64,000 bases of DNA from Chryseobacterium lactis (GCF_003815875.1 NZ_CP033924.1:4216001-4280000), one strand, 5' to 3'. Counted from the first letter of the stretch, positions 26,485 to 35,646 are shown. Made by a program: numbers and translations. The notes: generated by a model not told the origin, from the sequence alone.

Positions 26485-27375
26485 TTATTTTTTAATGAAT
26501 TTACTGCTTGTCTTTCCTTCTTTGGTTTCAACATTGATGATATAGCTTCCTGGACTAAGGTTTTTTACATTTACTTTGTCATTATTCAGATCAGCAGGAA
26601 TTTTTCTTCCACTTCTGTCAAAAATTTCAACATTGTTAACTTTTGCCCTAGACCTGATATTAAGAACATCAGCTACCGGATTAGGAAAAACAAAAATCGA
26701 AGAAGAGGACTTAGATACTTCAGAAGTCGCCAAAGTACCTGTTGTAGTTACTTTAAAGTCATCTACGAATAGGGCAAACTGGTCCTCTGAAACACATTGT
26801 ATTGCAATATATACATTCTGCCCGGCATAAGCATCTAAATTAAAAGTTTGTTCAGCCCATTGTACAACTGCCGGTGTTACTATTGGATTTGTATTAATTT
26901 TAGTAAAGCTTGTTGTTTGTGTATCTGTTGTTGAAACGTAGACATTGAATTTTTCCAATCCGTAATCAGCATGAATGGGTTTAACCCAAAAACTCAGAGT
27001 ATTTCCGGCTGACCCTAAAGTTATTTGGGGACTAATTAACCAGTCGTTATTGACCAAAGGTGCTGGATAACTGACGTTAAAACATGCCATCGCTTTATTT
27101 CCTGTTCGGGCAGCAGTCTGATCAGCAAGAGTTGCAGGAACAATTCCTCCTCTATTAAAAACAATGAACGCTTTAGGAATTCGTTGATTTGGAAAAGTGG
27201 AATTTTCTATAGTATATGAGATTTTTCCATCTAAATCTCTTAATGTCCAGTTTCCAACAGTTCCTGTTGTATAAGCAAAATCTGTGTAGTTCTCAAAACT
27301 ATCTTCAAAGATGGTCGTTTGTGCATTTAATGAGCATGCTGCTAGAAAAGCACTCGAAAGTAAAATTTTCTTCAT
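26485..27375 (-). CDS. Secreted T9SS-cargo protein with choice-of-anchor J / cleaved-adhesin domain
   Basis: 296 residues. Signal peptide (MKKILLSSAFLAACSLNAQ). Residues about 20-215 fit the choice-of-anchor J (cleaved adhesin) fold: TIFEDSFENYTDF, NDWLISPQITL, NTLSFWVKP, VQWAEQTFNL, YAGQNVYIAIQC and FALFVDDFKVTT. These domains bind surfaces or proteins in gingipain-like adhesins. The C-terminal sorting domain (FPNPVADVLNI to TSSKFIKK) shares its last 20 or so residues with the downstream gene. It is monocistronic, and 279 bp of AT-rich DNA lie upstream. Confidence 0.82.
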   Translation of the reverse strand: MKKILLSSAFLAACSLNAQTTIFEDSFENYTDFAYTTGTVGNWTLRDLDGKISYTIENSTFPNQRIPKAFIVFNRGGIVPATLADQTAARTGNKAMACFNVSYPAPLVNNDWLISPQITLGSAGNTLSFWVKPIHADYGLEKFNVYVSTTDTQTTSFTKINTNPIVTPAVVQWAEQTFNLDAYAGQNVYIAIQCVSEDQFALFVDDFKVTTTGTLATSEVSKSSSSIFVFPNPVADVLNIRSRAKVNNVEIFDRSGRKIPADLNNDKVNVKNLSPGSYIINVETKEGKTSSKFIKK

Positions 27376-27603
27376 AATAAATATGTTTTTTCAATTTGTT
27401 TTAAGAAAGGTAAAACCCTTTATTCCTAATTCAAAATTTCGAGCACTAATAATGCAAAAAGCAATCAAAAAAGATAAAAAAATTCAATTACACTATATAT
27501 ATTCCAATAAAAACTTCTATTTAACTATTTTTTTACAGTTCAAAAAAGGTTTAATTCAACCAATCAAGATTATTTTTCACATTTTCAAGTTCTTAATTTA
27601 ACA

Positions 27604-27629
27604 GAAAAATGCTCCAATTGGAGCATTTC
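27604..27629 (-). terminator. Terminator in the T9SS array
   Basis: AAATGCTCC (27607-27615), AATT loop, GGAGCATTT (27620-27628); 26 bp after the stop codon. Confidence 0.85.
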
Positions 27630-27654
27630 AATAATAACAGATTATATGAAGTTT

Positions 27655-29367
27655 TTATTTTTTAATGAATTTATTGGTCGTTTTACCTTCTTTTGTTTCA
27701 ATGGTAAGAATATAATTCCCTGAAGGTAAATTTCTTACATCGACCTTATCACCATCTAATTTAACATTAATCATTTTACCTGAAATATCAGTGACAGAAA
27801 TATTTTTAATATCTGAAGAAGCTCTGATCTGTAAAACATCCGAAACAGGATTAGGATATATAGAAACTTTAGAAGATGCAACTTCTTTCTTGGTACGCAA
27901 ATCTAAACTTACCCTAACATTTTGGTTCCTTTCTTTTTTCATCATTTTCATCACAGATGACGGACAATCTTCGATAGTTGCATAATATTTCCCATTAATA
28001 CTCGTATCAGGTAGTAATGTAATACTTTGCCCCGCCTTCATAGTAATATCCTTTCCTGCATCAATAGAATAAGCAATTTCCGTCTTGATCGTATTGCTTG
28101 CCTGATAGGTATATGCGGCATTAAGCTCCTGAGAATTCAAGGTAATATCCTGTAAACATTGAGCCGAATTACTTTCATAAATCTGATTCAGCTTTGGTAA
28201 AACATGGGATGTAGATCTTCCTTGCAAATATAAGTTGTTAACATCTACATTCGCTCCGTTGAAAACATTCGGATTTATAATTTTTGCAAGATAGTCTGTA
28301 TTGGTCCCGTATCCGATGTAGATATCTCCGTATTTATTTCTCTGAATATCTTCTGCTTCAAGTGCAGGACTGCTGCTATTCACCGGAAGAAGATAGTTCG
28401 GAACCGGATTGGCTGTACTTGTCATATCAAGCGCGTATGTACTGCTGTTTGAATTGTTGGCAACATACATGATTGATCCGTCTTTGTTAAACTCTGCCGA
28501 CGAACTAGACTGAGGATCGAAATCAATGTCTAAAACATAATTGGGAGTAATTTTACCGGTAGCATTATCAAAAGATAAAACTCTTGTTTTTTGCCAATCC
28601 GGAACTCCGGCTCCCCAATAGGAAAGATATACAAAGTTTGAAAAATTCGGATTATTATTTAATATAGGAGAAACCTTCATATAAGCACTCCCGGAAGTAT
28701 AGCTGAAATTGGTAATTGGAAATGGCATATCACTGATCACCGGATAATTTACAATCCCCTGATTTCCGACTAAATAACTGTACATCTTCTCTTTACTCGG
28801 AATCAATACCCAGAATGATTTTTTATCAGCATGCTGTACCACCCCGACATTCAACGCGGAAAATGATCTTTCATCAGGCCCAGTAAGAGGAATAGAAATA
28901 TTATTGGGAAGAAATTCTCCCAAAGGATTCCCATCTGTTCCTAAAGCTCCGGCGGACATATCGATGATAGAATAATTGCTGATTCCCGGTGAATATGATC
29001 CTCCTGCATAAATGAAAGGTACAGGATCAAAAACATAATACAAGGCCGGATTAGAAGGATGTTTCAAAATAGCAAGCTGCATCCCGGCTTGTGTCCCTCC
29101 GCTTAGAATAGTTCCGCTCATCAGTTGATGCTGTCTGTTCCATACTGATTTTCCATTCGTATAAAACAACAATTTTCCATTACTATCACTTACACTTCCC
29201 ACTGCGTTCCAGTCGGCACTCATATTACTATCCGTCAAAACAGTTGGAGTTGTGGGTGAGGCAAACTTAACTGCCGCATTGTTTCCAAAATACCAGTGAT
29301 TGTTTTCACCTTGTGAAAATAAGAGCAAAGGAAAGCTTAACAGGGCTGTTAAACATATTTTTCTCAT
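27655..29367 (-). CDS. Large secreted T9SS-cargo protein, beta-propeller-like
   Basis: 570 residues. Signal peptide MRKICLTALLSFPLLLFSQ, then NHWYFGNNAAVKF, the opening typical of a Bacteroidota family of secreted proteins with repeated beta-sheet blades (repeats such as GKLLFYTNGKSVWN, YYVFDPVPF, SFWVLIPSKEK, GSIMYVANNSN, GDIYIGYGTN). A short linker carries DITMKAGQSITLLPDTSINGK, then the T9SS type-A sorting domain (IYPNPVSDVLQI to TTNKFIKK). It lies 8 bp after the S74-like gene, so the two are co-transcribed. No catalytic residues are recognisable. Confidence 0.8.
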   Translation of the reverse strand: MRKICLTALLSFPLLLFSQGENNHWYFGNNAAVKFASPTTPTVLTDSNMSADWNAVGSVSDSNGKLLFYTNGKSVWNRQHQLMSGTILSGGTQAGMQLAILKHPSNPALYYVFDPVPFIYAGGSYSPGISNYSIIDMSAGALGTDGNPLGEFLPNNISIPLTGPDERSFSALNVGVVQHADKKSFWVLIPSKEKMYSYLVGNQGIVNYPVISDMPFPITNFSYTSGSAYMKVSPILNNNPNFSNFVYLSYWGAGVPDWQKTRVLSFDNATGKITPNYVLDIDFDPQSSSSAEFNKDGSIMYVANNSNSSTYALDMTSTANPVPNYLLPVNSSSPALEAEDIQRNKYGDIYIGYGTNTDYLAKIINPNVFNGANVDVNNLYLQGRSTSHVLPKLNQIYESNSAQCLQDITLNSQELNAAYTYQASNTIKTEIAYSIDAGKDITMKAGQSITLLPDTSINGKYYATIEDCPSSVMKMMKKERNQNVRVSLDLRTKKEVASSKVSIYPNPVSDVLQIRASSDIKNISVTDISGKMINVKLDGDKVDVRNLPSGNYILTIETKEGKTTNKFIKK

Positions 29368-29375
29368 ATCTATTC

Positions 29376-30128
29376 TTATTTTACGTTGAGTTTTGTACTG
29401 TTTTCCAGCTTTTCAATCCTTTTTGACTGTTCTTCCATTTTCTCCTGCTGTTGTAAAGTATACAGGGTAAGTTCTTCTATTTTTTTCAGCAAAAGAATAT
29501 TCATTTCTTTTAATTCGATACCGTTTTTGATGGCTTCTTCGGTCGTTGGAACTTCCGGCAAGTGACCATTATTATTGATAAAAGACTTCAGATCCTGTAA
29601 AGGCATCAGTTGGTAATCTTTTGCAAAGACATAATCTGCCCAGCCGTTACTCGCAGCCACTTCAACTTTTACTTTTTCAGTTTTGATTCCATCTTTTACA
29701 AAAAGACGATACCCGTCACAAGTAACACAATTCACTGCATTGGTTCCCATTCCGATTCGGGAAGAAGAAGACACATAGAACGCCTTACTTTGATCTGGAA
29801 CAGTTCCGTCTAAATTAAAATAGTTATGAGCAGGATGTATATAAAGACCATCTCCGCCAGCTAAACCAGCAAACGGAATATGTTCAATAGCAAAAAAGGT
29901 ATCTAAATAACTTCCTCTGTTAGGCAAATGATATCCGAAATTAATTTTGCCATTTACCATTCGTAAATTTTCGAATACAGTAAGTTTATCATAAGAATCT
30001 GCTGTACCAACACTCACATTTCCAACCCTGGAAATATTACCGGAAGTATCATTATTGCCATCCCATTGTTGAGAAAATAAAGAATTTGCACACAAAAGTG
30101 CGAATAAAACTGTCGTTAATTTTTTCAT
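29376..30128 (-). CDS. Secreted protein with tail-fibre / S74-chaperone-like C-terminus
   Basis: 250 residues. Signal peptide MKKLTTVLFALLCANSLFSQ; the N-terminal half has NVSVGTADSYDKLTV and NGKINFG repeats. The C-terminal part (about 150-250) has the pattern GYRLFVKDGIKTEKVKVEVA, WADYVFAKDYQLMPLQDLKSFI, NNGHLPEVPTTEEA, then a coiled coil KEMNILLLKKIEELTLYTLQQQ. This pattern occurs in many Bacteroidota proteins related to phage tail-fibre trimerisation domains. There is no T9SS sorting domain. It lies 8 bp upstream of the 570-residue T9SS protein, suggesting a paired surface role. Lack of autocleavage residues was not checked. Confidence 0.75.
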   Translation of the reverse strand: MKKLTTVLFALLCANSLFSQQWDGNNDTSGNISRVGNVSVGTADSYDKLTVFENLRMVNGKINFGYHLPNRGSYLDTFFAIEHIPFAGLAGGDGLYIHPAHNYFNLDGTVPDQSKAFYVSSSSRIGMGTNAVNCVTCDGYRLFVKDGIKTEKVKVEVAASNGWADYVFAKDYQLMPLQDLKSFINNNGHLPEVPTTEEAIKNGIELKEMNILLLKKIEELTLYTLQQQEKMEEQSKRIEKLENSTKLNVK

Positions 30129-30194
30129 GTTATTAATTTTTTTCTTGAATTATAAAAATATGTAGAATATTTTTAACTTACAATAGCTTAAAAT

Positions 30195-30220
30195 AAAAAA
30201 ACGCTCCAATCGGGAGCGTT
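30195..30220 (-). terminator. Terminator in the T9SS array
   Basis: AACGCTCC (30200-30207) pairs with GGAGCGTT (30213-30220); U-run on the minus strand, 25 bp after the stop codon. Confidence 0.82.
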
Positions 30221-30244
30221 CTGTTTAATGATAAATCATTTATT

Positions 30245-31162
30245 TTATTTTTTGATAAATCTCTGCGCTGATTTTCCTTCTTTTGTTTCAACATTCAAGA
30301 TATAATTTCCGGTAGGAAGACTTTTTACATCAATCTTATTACCTTCTAATCTTACATTGATCATTTTACCTGAAATATCAGTGACAGACACATGTTTGAT
30401 CTCTGAAGTTGCTACAATATTTAAAATATCTGAGGCCGGATTAGGATAAACTTGCAGGATTTTGTTTTTGCTCTTACCTTCTTTAACTGCCAATACCAGC
30501 TCGCCATTTACTTTAATATTATCAATAAAGGCTACGCCTGATGCATTATTATGTACAAAACGGAGCTGATCAATATTAATTGGAATAGTGGTAGTACCGG
30601 TATAGATCAGAAGATCATTAAGATAATATCTGACCTCTGTAGCGGTTCCAACTACTTTCAGTCGATACCAGATATTCGGCGACCATATTGCCGGAATAGC
30701 AACCAGAGTCTGGACACCTGACACTGTATTTAACACTTTGATCTCTCCCGTATTATCAAAGTCTACCCGAGCGACAAATTGCTCTCCTACACTATCCATT
30801 CCCTGAAAACCAAAAACAGAACCATCAAGTTGAGAAATATTGATATCAAATGAAACTGAAAAATTGGTATAAGAAAGCGGATTCGAAAGGTTATAAAAGC
30901 CTCCGATAATAGGATCAGACTGAGTTCCATAAGTGGGTTCTTTAACTATTTTCAGAGAGTTACTTCCAGCCGTGGAATAGTCTGCGCTAATAACCTGATG
31001 GGTTACATTAGCAGGGATACCCCCAGTTGGAGTACTGATCCAGGCTCCCTGGCCATTAATGTCACCCATTGTGAAACCTTCATCGTTCTCAAAAGAAATG
31101 GCTTCTTGTGCCATAGAATACACAGAAAGCAAAGAAAATGCGATTAGATAGAATTTTTTCAT
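30245..31162 (-). CDS. Secreted T9SS-cargo protein with a lectin-like sandwich domain
   Basis: 305 residues. Signal peptide (MKKFYLIAFSLLSVYSMAQ). The middle (about 20-220) looks like a LamG/concanavalin-type beta sandwich: AISFENDEGFTMGDINGQGAW, SNSLKIVKEP, FSVSFDINISQLDGSVFGFQG, WYRLKVVGTATEVRYYLND and FIDNIKVNG. The T9SS sorting domain follows a basic linker (KEGKSKNKILQ) and runs from VYPNPASDILNI to SAQRFIKK. It is transcribed alone, upstream of the S74-like/570-residue pair. Function beyond surface binding is not predictable. Confidence 0.8.
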   Translation of the reverse strand: MKKFYLIAFSLLSVYSMAQEAISFENDEGFTMGDINGQGAWISTPTGGIPANVTHQVISADYSTAGSNSLKIVKEPTYGTQSDPIIGGFYNLSNPLSYTNFSVSFDINISQLDGSVFGFQGMDSVGEQFVARVDFDNTGEIKVLNTVSGVQTLVAIPAIWSPNIWYRLKVVGTATEVRYYLNDLLIYTGTTTIPINIDQLRFVHNNASGVAFIDNIKVNGELVLAVKEGKSKNKILQVYPNPASDILNIVATSEIKHVSVTDISGKMINVRLEGNKIDVKSLPTGNYILNVETKEGKSAQRFIKK

Positions 31163-31305
31163 AGTAATTTCAAGTTTTGCTTAAAATTATAAACTTTCCT
31201 TGAATAGTGAAATAATTTATCAATAAATAAAAATAAGATATTTATTCTCAATGAACTTGATTTTTTATTGATCAAAATATCATTGCTTTAGGGAAGCCAA
31301 AGCAT

Positions 31306-31332
31306 AAAAAAACGCTTCTGATGAAGCGTTTC
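31306..31332 (-). terminator. Terminator in the T9SS array
   Basis: AAACGCTTC (31310-31318), TGAT loop, GAAGCGTTT (31323-31331), T-run on the minus strand. Confidence 0.85.
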
Positions 31333-31352
31333 TAATAGTATTGAAAATTGTT

Positions 31353-32159
31353 TTATTTTTTAATCACCTTTTGAGAATAACTTCCCCTATCAGTTGTCAT
31401 CTTGACTACATAGGCTCCTGGTAGAAGATTTCGTATATCAATTTTATTATCATTTAATGATGTATTCATTTTTCTGCCTGAACTATCAAATACTTCTGCT
31501 TTGGTAATTTTTGATGGTGATTTTAAGTAAACATAATCTGCTGTTGGATTAGGATAAACCCCTACACCGGAAGATTTCAAGAATACTTCTGAAGTGGCCA
31601 GCTGAGGTTGCTGAGTAATCCTTACATTATCAAGATAGTAGCCAGCAGATGAATTAACACGATTAAGACCAAAAGTCCTAAAATAAACCTTAATATCTTG
31701 TCCAGCATATTCTGATAGATCAATACTTTGAGATAAAGCAATTCTTTCCTGTGAAATTGTTTCTTCGAAAACCGGTGTTTCTGAACCGGTAAATGTATTT
31801 CCAGCTGGCAATACATAAACAGCATAACGTTGCTCAGCTCCTAATGCACCAATCAGGAATGTCAGCAAGTATGAATTTCCTGATGAAAGAGTTATCACAG
31901 GAGTTACCAAGCTTTGATCGTCAGTGGTATTATATTTTCCCACACTAGCTATTTTTCCTGAGAACCCCATAGCATTAGTTCCCAATGATCCAGGTTGACA
32001 ATACCACTTCCAAAGAGTATCATTAAGGCTATTATTATTCCAGCCGGAAGGTAAGCTATAATCTGGTGTACTATCAAATGTTTCTTCAAAAATAGTGGTT
32101 TGCGCATTAAACTGTAATGCTGCGCTCAGCAGTAGCGTCGAAAATAATGTTTTCTTCAT
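31353..32159 (-). CDS. Secreted T9SS-cargo protein with choice-of-anchor J domain
   Basis: 268 residues. Signal peptide (MKKTLFSTLLLSAALQFNAQ). Residues about 20-185 again fit the cleaved-adhesin pattern: TIFEETFDSTPDYSLPSGWNN, DDQSLVTPVITL, SYLLTFLIGALG, QSIDLSEYAGQDIKVYFRTFG, and AGYYLDNVRIT. The T9SS sorting domain (VGVYPNPTADYVYL to YSQKVIKK) is the most diverged of the array. It begins the five-cargo block, and its signal peptide is closely similar to that of the gene at 26485-27375, pointing to shared ancestry. Confidence 0.82.
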   Translation of the reverse strand: MKKTLFSTLLLSAALQFNAQTTIFEETFDSTPDYSLPSGWNNNSLNDTLWKWYCQPGSLGTNAMGFSGKIASVGKYNTTDDQSLVTPVITLSSGNSYLLTFLIGALGAEQRYAVYVLPAGNTFTGSETPVFEETISQERIALSQSIDLSEYAGQDIKVYFRTFGLNRVNSSAGYYLDNVRITQQPQLATSEVFLKSSGVGVYPNPTADYVYLKSPSKITKAEVFDSSGRKMNTSLNDNKIDIRNLLPGAYVVKMTTDRGSYSQKVIKK

Positions 32160-32324
32160 AAGATTAAAATTTTATTGTGTTTAATTTAAGCCTCCAAAAT
32201 AAACACATCACAATAAAAAACAAACTTCAATCAAATAAAAATCATAAAACAACCAAAAAAACCTAATAAATACTTAAAAAAGGGAAATATTTTTAAGTAT
32301 TAGATATAAACGTCATAAAAATAA

Positions 32325-32352
32325 TAAAGCGTTCCGATACCGAAACGCTTTA
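32325..32352 (-). terminator. Terminator of the M20 dipeptidase gene
   Basis: AAAGCGTT and AACGCTTT arms with one internal mismatch and a T-rich minus-strand flank; about 33 bp after the stop codon. Confidence 0.8.
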
Positions 32353-32384
32353 TTAATGGGTTTATTTTTATATAATATCAAGGA

Positions 32385-33764
32385 TTATTTTGCATAATTC
32401 TCAAAGAACAATGGGATGCTCTCAATTCCCTTGTAGAAATTGAACAATCCATAATGTTCGTTTGGTGAGTGGATGGCATCAGAATCCAATCCAAAGCCCA
32501 TCAATACAGACTTAGCTCCTAATACCTTTTCAAACATGGATGTAATCGGAATACTACCACCACTTCGGTATGGTAAAACTTCTTTCCCAAATGCTGTTTC
32601 CATCGCTTGTTTAGCAGCTAAAAACTCTTTGGTATCACTTTGAAGAACGTAAGGCATTCCTCCGTGGTGAGGGGTTACTTTAACCTTTACGGTATCGGGT
32701 GCTATTTTCTTGAAATAGGTTGTGAATTTTTCTGTAATTTCTTCAGGAGTCTGATAAGGAACCAGACGCATTGAAATTTTAGCAAAAGCCTTTGAAGGAA
32801 TCACTGTTTTAGCACCTTCTCCGGTATATCCGCCCCAAATACCATTACAATCTAAAGTAGGACGAATAGAAGCTCTTTCCAATGTTGTATAGCCTTTTTC
32901 ACCTTCGATATTGCTTAATCCGATTGATTTTTTATATTCTTCAGGATTATCTTTCAGCTTGTTCATTTCAGTTCTGTCTGAATCTGAAACCACCTCTACA
33001 TTATCGTAGAATCCATCGATAGTGATATGTCCGTTTTCATCGATAAGGTTGGCTATCATTCTTGAAAGCACATGAATAGGGTTTGGAACCGCTCCTCCGT
33101 ACAATCCTGAGTGTAAATCTCTGTTTGGACCTTCCACTTCTACTTCAACATAGCTTAATCCTCTTAACCCTGTGGTAACAGTTGGCTGCTCATTGCTATA
33201 AATATGAGTATCAGAAATCAGAATACAATCGCAAGCCAGCTTTTCTTTATTTTCATTAACAAAGTCTCCTAAACTTACAGATCCTACTTCTTCTTCGCCT
33301 TCAAGGATAAATTTAACGTTGCAAGGAAGAGTATTGGTTCTCATCATCGCTTCAAAAGCTTTCAGGTGCATAAAGAACTGTCCTTTGTCATCAGCAGATC
33401 CTCTTGCGAAGATCGCTCCTTCCGGATGAAGTTCTGTTTTCTCAATATAAGGCTCAAAAGGAGGCTTTTTCCATAAATCCAATGGATCAGCCGGCTGAAC
33501 GTCATAATGTCCGTATACCAATACTGTAGGAAGGTTTTTATCTATAATTTTCTCTCCAAAAACGATAGGATACCCTTTTGTTTCACATATTTCAACATTA
33601 TCCGCTCCTGCATTCTTAAGGTATTCTGCTACTACATCTGCACACTTCAATACATCAGCTTTATATGCCGGATCCGCAGAAATAGACGGGATTCTCAATA
33701 ACTCAAATAATTCATCTACGAAACGCTGTTTGTTTTCGTTAATGTAATTTAATGTCTCTTGCAT
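32385..33764 (-). CDS. M20-family dipeptidase
   Basis: 459 residues. It hydrolyses dipeptides using two zinc ions. Metal ligands are visible in VLVYGHYDVQP (His and Asp), GSADDKGQF, LEGEEEVGS (catalytic Glu with ligand Glu) and ISDTHIYSNEQP; HSPNEHYGLFNF supplies the last His. The length and the ADPLDLWKKPPFEP block fit the carnosinase/CNDP-like subfamily. There is no signal peptide, so it is cytoplasmic. A peptidase importing no obvious partner lies alone here; two terminators separate it from the upstream lipoprotein gene. Confidence 0.9.
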   Translation of the reverse strand: MQETLNYINENKQRFVDELFELLRIPSISADPAYKADVLKCADVVAEYLKNAGADNVEICETKGYPIVFGEKIIDKNLPTVLVYGHYDVQPADPLDLWKKPPFEPYIEKTELHPEGAIFARGSADDKGQFFMHLKAFEAMMRTNTLPCNVKFILEGEEEVGSVSLGDFVNENKEKLACDCILISDTHIYSNEQPTVTTGLRGLSYVEVEVEGPNRDLHSGLYGGAVPNPIHVLSRMIANLIDENGHITIDGFYDNVEVVSDSDRTEMNKLKDNPEEYKKSIGLSNIEGEKGYTTLERASIRPTLDCNGIWGGYTGEGAKTVIPSKAFAKISMRLVPYQTPEEITEKFTTYFKKIAPDTVKVKVTPHHGGMPYVLQSDTKEFLAAKQAMETAFGKEVLPYRSGGSIPITSMFEKVLGAKSVLMGFGLDSDAIHSPNEHYGLFNFYKGIESIPLFFENYAK

Positions 33765-33790
33765 TGTAAAAATTTATTTTGTTAAAATTA

Positions 33791-33813
33791 AAAAAAATGC
33801 TCCGCAGGAGCAA
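33791..33813 (-). terminator. Second terminator between lipoprotein and dipeptidase genes
   Basis: GCTCC and GGAGC around a GCA loop, followed on the minus strand by eight T. It is about 25 bp before the dipeptidase start and may act as a leader attenuator or a back-up terminator. Confidence 0.6.
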
Positions 33814-33881
33814 GCAAAAGCATAGAATTTTCCTGCAATTTACTTTATTCTTTACCTTTTGGTGAGTAATAATCTTTTTAA

Positions 33882-33912
33882 TAAAAAATGCCCTGCGAAA
33901 AACAGGGCATTG
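33882..33912 (-). terminator. Terminator of the small lipoprotein gene
   Basis: AATGCCCTG and CAGGGCATT arms around a CGAAAAA loop, followed on the minus strand by a T-run; 20 bp after the stop codon. Confidence 0.85.
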
Positions 33913-33930
33913 TATATCTTATACTACTAA

Positions 33931-34197
33931 TTAGTGTTCAGCTTTTGGAGCCTTTTCTGTTTCAACAGGCTTTGCAGCAGCAGTACTATCTGTTTTAGGA
34001 GCTTCTGGTTTTGCAGCAGCATCTTCTTTATGTTCTGTAGCAGCAGCTTCATGTCCGTGAGCTTCTCCCTGAGGAGCGTCAGAATATCTTTCTACTCCTT
34101 CCTCCAGTTTCAAAGTACCTCTGTTTCCTCCAGCTGATACTTTTTTACAGCTTACAGCTACAGTTGCAATTGCTAAACATATAACTAATTTTTTCAT
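33931..34197 (-). CDS. Small Ala/Lys/Glu-rich lipoprotein
   Basis: 88 residues from the ATG at 34195-34197. Signal peptide II MKKLVICLAIATVAVSC with Cys17 as the lipid-modified residue, then KKVSAGGNRGTLKLEEGVERYSD and a low-complexity tail rich in Ala, Lys, Glu, Pro and Thr (KPEAPKTDS, TEKAPKAEH) that is probably disordered. It may reach across the periplasm. Such short charged lipoproteins are common in Bacteroidota and their role is unknown. The upstream extension of the frame to 34278 lacks a signal and is rejected. About 137 bp separate it from the methyltransferase stop codon. Confidence 0.65.
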   Translation of the reverse strand: MKKLVICLAIATVAVSCKKVSAGGNRGTLKLEEGVERYSDAPQGEAHGHEAAATEHKEDAAAKPEAPKTDSTAAAKPVETEKAPKAEH

Positions 34198-34333
34198 ATG
34201 TAAATTTATTTTTTTAAGATTATGTGGAATCGCATGATGGTAATCTATTCTGATCATCCAAACAACGAGCGATTTCATGCTTACATTTTTGATTGCCCAA
34301 AAGTAAGAAATCCTGCTTTTTTCGGCAACATTT

Positions 34334-35503
34334 TTAGACTGATTTTAATATAATTTTTCCTTTTTTGGATTGTGTAAAAATAAGGTAATCATTTCCGCCA
34401 TCTTTCAATCCGTATTTTTTTTTAATTTCTTCAGGCTTTAAGGGGTAATTTTTTGAAATAAGATTAAACTGTCCTTTCTTTTTAATACTTTTAGAATCAA
34501 CAACTTCCATTTCAAAAATCCTTCCCGGAAAGTTATCTTTCTTTTCTGATGAAGTATAAAGATGGGTATTGGGATGAAGCTTTTTTAAGCCGAATTTTTC
34601 TGAAATTAAATTAAAAACACCCGCTTTTAAAATGGAGTTATTGGGAATATAAATGAATTTTTCAGGTTCCCCATACTCCGACCGGGCATTTTCTTCTTCT
34701 CCAAAAGTAAAACTAAAGGCCGGCTCATCACTTTCAAGGTTTACACAGTTACAGATAATACCTTTTTTGCTAGCATCGGATAAAAATACAACTACTTCCT
34801 TCACCTCATTTTTTAAAGCAATAATATCAAGTCTGAAAACAGAAGGTAAAACCGAAATAAGATACTTGAGATCAATGAGTGGGGAAAGTTTGATGATAAC
34901 CTGGTTGGAAACAGACAGTAATTTTTTATGTATTTCAAGGATATCGGGTGATAGATCTTCTAAAAGAAATACTTTATTCTTATTCTGATCTCTTCGGGCC
35001 GGATCAAGATAAATAACATCAAAAGTTTCCTGGTTTTCATTCAAAAAATCTTCCAGCTTTTGATTGATGAACCTTGCCTTTCTGCCCAATATGCCCCAAT
35101 TATGCTCTACAACCTCTAAAAGTTCCGTATTTTGCTCTACTAAAGTAACATCGCCAAAATTTTTGGATAAATAATAAGCGTCAATTCCAAAGCCACTGGT
35201 AAGATCAATAAATTTTTGTCCTTTTAAAATCTCAGATTTATACAATGCCGTTTTTTCGGATGATGCCTGTTCCAGGTTGAGCTGTGGTGGAAAAATAATG
35301 CCTTCTTTCAGTAAGAAGGGGAACTTTTTCTCTGCTACCTGTTTTCCTTTGATCTGCTGTACGATTTCCTGCATGGAAACCTCTGAAAATGGGGATTTCT
35401 TTAATAACAACGAATGCAGATCGGTATGTAGATTTGCATTGATATAGTTTTGAACGTCTTTGTTTAGTAATTTAACCACAGATTCTCTTTGATTATGGAT
35501 CAT
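34334..35503 (-). CDS. THUMP-like class I SAM-dependent methyltransferase
   Basis: 389 residues. The SAM-binding motif I is KFIDLTSGFGIDAYYLSKNF, motif II is VTLVEQNTELLE, and the D-P-motif is DVIYLDPARRDQNK; a C-terminal region (about 290-389) contains GVFNLISEKFGLKKLHPNTHLYTS and KEGFNLISKNYPLKPEEIKKKYGLKDGG-like segments that match the THUMP-like domain of a Bacteroidota family. The likely target is RNA, but the methylated base is not known. It is monocistronic or last in its unit, and a REP-like palindrome lies between it and the mutase gene. Confidence 0.75.
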   Translation of the reverse strand: MIHNQRESVVKLLNKDVQNYINANLHTDLHSLLLKKSPFSEVSMQEIVQQIKGKQVAEKKFPFLLKEGIIFPPQLNLEQASSEKTALYKSEILKGQKFIDLTSGFGIDAYYLSKNFGDVTLVEQNTELLEVVEHNWGILGRKARFINQKLEDFLNENQETFDVIYLDPARRDQNKNKVFLLEDLSPDILEIHKKLLSVSNQVIIKLSPLIDLKYLISVLPSVFRLDIIALKNEVKEVVVFLSDASKKGIICNCVNLESDEPAFSFTFGEEENARSEYGEPEKFIYIPNNSILKAGVFNLISEKFGLKKLHPNTHLYTSSEKKDNFPGRIFEMEVVDSKSIKKKGQFNLISKNYPLKPEEIKKKYGLKDGGNDYLIFTQSKKGKIILKSV

Positions 35504-35516
35504 GTAAGTTTAAAAA

Positions 35517-35630
35517 TGCTTCGGCTTCGCTCAGCATGACAGCGCTCATACTAAATGCATAATTTACAATTTGAAAAATTAAAGCAATATATTTTAACAT
35601 TGTCATCCTGAGCGGAGCCGAAGGATCTTA
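35517..35630. repeat. REP-like inverted repeat
   Basis: Left arm CTTCGGCTTCGCTCAGCATGACA (35519-35541) and right arm at 35601-35623 are complementary at 21 of 23 positions around a 59-bp AT-rich spacer. The arm matches the widespread TGTCATCCTGAGCG-type intergenic repeat. It fills the gap between the methyltransferase start and the mutase subunit stop codon. Confidence 0.7.
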
Positions 35631-35646
35631 GTTATTTTAAAGCGTT

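Noticed and set aside
25158..32352. Recurrent GCTCC/CGCTTC hairpins between the T9SS genes as a mobile repeat
   Set aside because: Each sits just after a stop codon with a T-run; they are intrinsic terminators of related sequence.
33931..34278. 115-codon version of the lipoprotein gene
   Set aside because: The upstream extension lacks a signal peptide; the ATG at 34197 gives a clear type-II signal peptide.
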